Assembly: GCA_965222505.1 (NCBI GenBank)
Contig: OZ244956.1
Coordinates: forward strand, 1-64,000
Source of the DNA: G965222505 sp965222505
Lineage (GTDB): Bacteria > Bacteroidota > Rhodothermia > Rhodothermales > DATKEJ01
Direction of reading: 5' to 3'
DNA: 64,000 nucleotides
A model generated the notes under the pieces. That model searched no databases. It was not told the DNA's origin and saw only the letters and a program-made list of their open reading frames with translations. Every line of letters begins with the position of its first letter. Within the stretch, counting starts at the first letter, position 1. Shown here piece by piece: positions 60,967 to 64,000 of the stretch. A program made the translations under genes and the position numbers.

Positions 60967-62075
60967 CGTACATTCAGTTTGAAATTCAACTCGTCGCGGC
61001 AGTTGTTGCTGCAGCATGTGCCCTACTCGGGGTATTTCTCATCCTGCGAAAGATGGCGATGATCAGCGATGTCATTAGCCATGCGATATTGCCGGGTATT
61101 GTACTTGCCTTCTTTGTTACGAACGACCTCAACTCTCCCTTGTTAATTGCGGCAGCGGCGTTAACCGGTGTGGTGACTGTATTTCTCGTTGAACTCTTTA
61201 AGCAAACCCGGCTGGTCAAGGAAGATGCTGCCATGGGGTTGGTGTTTCCCATTTTGTTTAGCATTGGCGTGGTCTTGATTACGCAATTCGCCGGGGATGT
61301 GCACCTGGACATGGATTCAGTTCTGTTGGGGGAGTTGGCGTTTGCCCCCTTTGATCGGCTGATTGTTGCTGGTCAGGATTGGGGGCCGGTATCTCTCTAT
61401 ACCATGCTTGCCATATTGATCGTTTCCGGGGTGTTTATTGCCTTGTTCTATAAGGAGCTGAAAATCACAACATTTGATTCTGGGCTGGCTGCTACTCTGG
61501 GGTTTATGCCCCTGGCATTGCACTATGGCCTGATGACGTTGGTCTCGGTAACTGCAGTCGGGGCCTTCGATGCCGTAGGGTCCATACTGGTTGTTGCGCT
61601 GATGATCGGGCCTGGGGCAGCAGCGTATTTGCTCACGGATCGCCTTTCTATCATGCTGGTGCTGAGTGTCTGTCTGGGCATCGTCTCGGCGGTGGCTGGG
61701 TATTGGTTGGCCCATATGATGGATGCTTCGATTGCAGGAAGCATGGCACTGATGATGGGTCTGCTTTTTACAGTTGTGCTTTGTTTTGCACCTGAACGTG
61801 GATTGGTAGCCGTGGCCCGGTTAAGGAAGCGGCAGAAATGGATCTTCGCCCAAAAAATGCTCACGATTCACCTCCGGCATCATGAGGGGACAGCCATTGA
61901 GCAATCTGAAAGCAGAGAGGCCCACTTACACGAACATATCAACTGGCAGCCTGATTTTGCAAGAGAAGTGGTCCGCCGCGCTGAACGAAAAGGGTATATC
62001 GTAAAGGATAACGGGATCCTCCGTTTGACCACAGCAGGCCGCGCCCTTGCAAATGAAGCCGTGGTTAGCGTTTGA
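60963..62075 (+). CDS. Mn/Zn ABC transporter permease with C-terminal winged-helix-like domain (2)
   Basis: This 370-residue second ABC-3 permease starts at the GTG that overlaps the previous stop; earlier in-frame sequence from 60891 belongs to the neighbour. Core motifs are 'VFLILRKMAMISDVISHAIL', 'PGIVLAFFVTN' and 'DAVGSILVVALMIGPGAAAY'. The C-terminal 80 residues again form a winged-helix-like module ('FAQKMLTIHLRHHEGTAIEQ', 'FAREVVRRAERKGYIVKD', 'NGILRLTTAGRALANEAVV'). The two permeases probably form a heterodimer. The last 11 bases overlap the convergent proline dehydrogenase gene. Confidence 0.87.
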   Translation: MTYIQFEIQLVAAVVAAACALLGVFLILRKMAMISDVISHAILPGIVLAFFVTNDLNSPLLIAAAALTGVVTVFLVELFKQTRLVKEDAAMGLVFPILFSIGVVLITQFAGDVHLDMDSVLLGELAFAPFDRLIVAGQDWGPVSLYTMLAILIVSGVFIALFYKELKITTFDSGLAATLGFMPLALHYGLMTLVSVTAVGAFDAVGSILVVALMIGPGAAAYLLTDRLSIMLVLSVCLGIVSAVAGYWLAHMMDASIAGSMALMMGLLFTVVLCFAPERGLVAVARLRKRQKWIFAQKMLTIHLRHHEGTAIEQSESREAHLHEHINWQPDFAREVVRRAERKGYIVKDNGILRLTTAGRALANEAVVSV

Positions 62076-62928
62076 ACATATTGCTCAATACGAACCAGAT
62101 ATTTTCTTTCCGCTCGCGTAGCCGCCTGCTGAAATAGGGAAGCCATTCGGTGCCGTATGGGACGTAGACACGCATGTGGTACCCTTCCCGGGCAATGGCT
62201 TCCTGGGTTCTGGGGCGCAACCCAAATAACATCTGAAACTCGAAATCCTCTGTGGAGATGTTGTTATCCTTCACAAAGGTCTTGGTGGCGTTGATGAGGA
62301 TGTCATCGTGGGTCGCAATGCCGGGGTACCTGGCCTTCGTGATCAGTTGCTCCATATACTCCAAATATTTCTCCCGGATCTCATTCATCTTTTGGTAGGC
62401 GATGCCAGCCGGTTCACTGTAGGCCCCTTTACACAACCTGATCCGGGCCTTGAGGTCACACATCCGCGCAATGTCCTCACCCGTCCGGTGCAAATAGGCT
62501 TGCAAAACCGTTCCACAATGGTCTGGATATTCCGGGTACATTTCGGCAAAAAAATCCAGGGTAGATTGGGTGATGTCCGATCCTTCCATATCATAACGGA
62601 CAAAGATGTCATGCGTTTTGGCCTTTTCCATCAGGGTGTGTAGGTTCGACCGGCATAACCCCTGATCTATCTTTTGGCCGATCATCGACAGTTTGATGGA
62701 GATGGTACAATCCAGGCCTCCTTTTTCCTTCTCCAGGGCAATACGATCCAGAACCCCCAAATAAGCATTCAAGGCAGATTCCGCAACGGCCCGGTCCCGG
62801 ACATATTCCCCAAGCAGGTCAAGCGTAACATGTAAGCGCTTCCGGTTTAAGTCCCGAACGGTTGGGATGGTATCATTCAGATTCTCGGCTGCAACGAACC
62901 GGCTGGCGAGCGCAAACGGGAGTCTCAT
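62065..62928 (-). CDS. proline dehydrogenase (monofunctional, ProDH/PutA N-terminal type)
   Basis: This 287-residue FAD-dependent TIM-barrel enzyme oxidises proline to pyrroline-5-carboxylate. Family motifs are 'CTISIKLSMIGQKID', 'FVRYDMEGSDITQSTLDFFA', 'ARIRLCKGAYSEPAGIAYQK', 'EFQMLFGLRPRTQEAIAREG' and the C-terminal 'YVPYGTEWLPYFSRRLRERK' with the R-x2-E pair. No P5C dehydrogenase is fused or adjacent. The 3' end overlaps the permease gene by 11 bases on the opposite strand. Confidence 0.93.
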   Translation of the reverse strand: MRLPFALASRFVAAENLNDTIPTVRDLNRKRLHVTLDLLGEYVRDRAVAESALNAYLGVLDRIALEKEKGGLDCTISIKLSMIGQKIDQGLCRSNLHTLMEKAKTHDIFVRYDMEGSDITQSTLDFFAEMYPEYPDHCGTVLQAYLHRTGEDIARMCDLKARIRLCKGAYSEPAGIAYQKMNEIREKYLEYMEQLITKARYPGIATHDDILINATKTFVKDNNISTEDFEFQMLFGLRPRTQEAIAREGYHMRVYVPYGTEWLPYFSRRLRERKENIWFVLSNMFKR

Positions 62929-62955
62929 AAGTGTAAGGTTATTACTTGAAAACGA

Positions 62956-64000
62956 TCAGGTTAAGGCGTGTTCGAGATCGGCAAGCAGATCCGCCGGATG
63001 TTCAAGACCGATGGACAGCCGCAACAGGCCGGGTGGGGTGGCCGTTGGTTTACTTTCGATGGAGGCCCGGTGCTCAATCAGGCTTTCGGTTCCCCCAAGG
63101 CTGGTTGCCCGACGAAACATCCGAACCTTGCCCGTTACGGCAAGGGCCTCGGGTTCACCACCAGGGACTTCAAAAGACAGCATCCCGCCAAAGTCGTTCA
63201 TCTGCTTTTTTGCAATGTCATACCCTTCGTGTTCAGGTAACCCCGGATAGTACACGTTTGATACGCGGGGATGATGAGCCAGAAAAGAGGCAATTTCCCT
63301 TGCATTGGCACAGTGTAAGCGCATCCTGGCCCCGAGGGACCGAAGACCCCGCAAGGCCAACCAACAATCGAATGGAGAAGCCACGGGGCCGGCCGCCATT
63401 TGCAGGGTTCGCACCTTTTCAAAAAGGACAGATGACGTTTGGGCGATCAATGCACCACACAACACGTCGGAATGGCCGGAGAGGTATTTCGTGACGGAGT
63501 GAAAGACCATGTCGGCGCCGAGTTCGAGGGGGCGTTGCAGGAGGGGCGTCGTCCATGTGCCGTCTACGATCACCTCAATGCTATGGGCATGGGCAATTTC
63601 GGTAACGGCCCGGATGTCTGTGATCTTTACCAATGGATTGGAGGGGGTTTCAATCCACACCAGGGCGGTTTCAGGCCGAATGGCTGCAGCAACGGCTTCC
63701 AGATCCGATTGGTCAACCTCGGTGAATGAGAGTCCGCGTTCCACAAAAAAAGTGTGTAGCAATTGTCGAACCCCATGATACACATCGTCTGGTAAGATGA
63801 GATGGGCACCGGGGGGGAGGCATTGCAAGACGGCCAGTACCACGGCCATTCCTGAGGCCATAACGGCACAGGAGGCACCTCCTTCCAATTCAGCAAGGGT
63901 TGTTTCGAGCAGGCTGCGTGTGGGGGTATCCCAGCGACTATAAACATACCCTTTGGGGTACGAGCCGTCTGGTTCACGTTCAAACGTGGTGGTCAGGTGG
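62956..64000 (-). CDS. trans-sulfuration PLP enzyme (cystathionine gamma-synthase/lyase family), 5' truncated by window
   Basis: The frame stays open through the right edge, so the N-terminus is missing; about 348 residues are visible. The family signature is seen in 'HLILPDDVYHGVRQLLHTFF', 'VDGTWTTPLLQRPLELGADM' and the PLP lysine motif 'FHSVTKYLSGHSDVLCGALI'. The C-terminal 'ATSLGGTESLIEHRAS' and 'LLRLSIGLEHPADLLADLEH' are also typical. 'YSRWDTPTRSLLETTLAELE' lies in the part nearest the edge. It could be cystathionine gamma-lyase, beta-lyase or gamma-synthase; sequence reading alone does not separate these. Confidence 0.9.
   Translation of the reverse strand, partial: HLTTTFEREPDGSYPKGYVYSRWDTPTRSLLETTLAELEGGASCAVMASGMAVVLAVLQCLPPGAHLILPDDVYHGVRQLLHTFFVERGLSFTEVDQSDLEAVAAAIRPETALVWIETPSNPLVKITDIRAVTEIAHAHSIEVIVDGTWTTPLLQRPLELGADMVFHSVTKYLSGHSDVLCGALIAQTSSVLFEKVRTLQMAAGPVASPFDCWLALRGLRSLGARMRLHCANAREIASFLAHHPRVSNVYYPGLPEHEGYDIAKKQMNDFGGMLSFEVPGGEPEALAVTGKVRMFRRATSLGGTESLIEHRASIESKPTATPPGLLRLSIGLEHPADLLADLEHALT

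Noticed and set aside
62826..62840. Partial cre-like TGTAAGCGCTT inside the proline dehydrogenase gene
   Set aside because: It is only a half-matching site inside a coding region and not palindromic, so probably chance.
1..64000. tRNA, rRNA, CRISPR arrays, transposase or phage genes
   Set aside because: I looked for T-loop motifs, regular spacer-repeat patterns and transposase signatures while reading and found none. A systematic scan (tRNAscan, CRISPR finder) would be needed to exclude them completely.

Overview
The window looks like chromosomal DNA of a bacterium from the Bacteroidota-related (FCB) branch, most likely a Rhodothermota or Balneolota type organism. Five proteins carry a C-terminal Por/type IX secretion (T9SS) sorting domain with the YPNPF-type signature. 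Other FCB-flavoured features are tandem GEVEDY-domain exoproteins, a CotH/lamin-tail giant with dockerin-like repeats, a RsfS/LytR_C gene pair and a CarB without the C-terminal regulatory domain. Base composition is moderately GC-rich, coding is dense, and some genes have good AAGGAGG ribosome binding sites. I see no tRNA, rRNA, CRISPR array, integrase or transposase.

Layout. (1) 1-7041: a plus-strand DNA end-processing cluster, made of a degenerate SF1 helicase-like protein (cut by the window edge), an active UvrD-type helicase, a Cas4/AddB-like Fe-S nuclease and a long RecJ. It looks like an AddAB-type machine split into separate polypeptides. (2) 7049-13556: three minus-strand paralogous GEVEDY/T9SS exoproteins. 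(3) 14183-22374: glutaryl-CoA dehydrogenase, glycosyltransferase and PIG-L deacetylase, a small membrane protein, an S9 peptidase, two DinB-superfamily proteins, a flavin-reductase-like protein and acylphosphatase. (4) 22399-24444: glucan phosphorylase behind a perfect LacI/cre-like palindrome. (5) 24685-34848: a surface polysaccharide locus in two divergent arms. (6) 34851-43576: a small secreted protein, galactokinase, a MATE exporter, and a carA-SGNH-carB group. (7) 43981-48642: TonB, small envelope proteins, LytR_C protein, RsfS, a lipoprotein, a CxxxCH T9SS protein, DUF423 and an acidic protein. (8) 49025-56279: a T9SS protein, the 1624-residue CotH protein and a TolB-like propeller lipoprotein. 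(9) 56295-64000: a threonine/serine dehydratase, a DtxR-family regulator with its palindromic operator, a four-gene manganese/zinc ABC importer whose two permeases both end in winged-helix domains, proline dehydrogenase, and a trans-sulfuration enzyme cut by the right edge.

The intergenic DNA is rich in palindromes. One 64-bp palindromic element occurs twice in full and once as a fragment, always just upstream of a plus-strand gene. Other unrelated inverted repeats lie at 24580-24654 and throughout 36549-37098. The strongest candidates for something new are the split helicase/nuclease/RecJ cluster, the 64-bp element family and the permease-winged-helix fusions.
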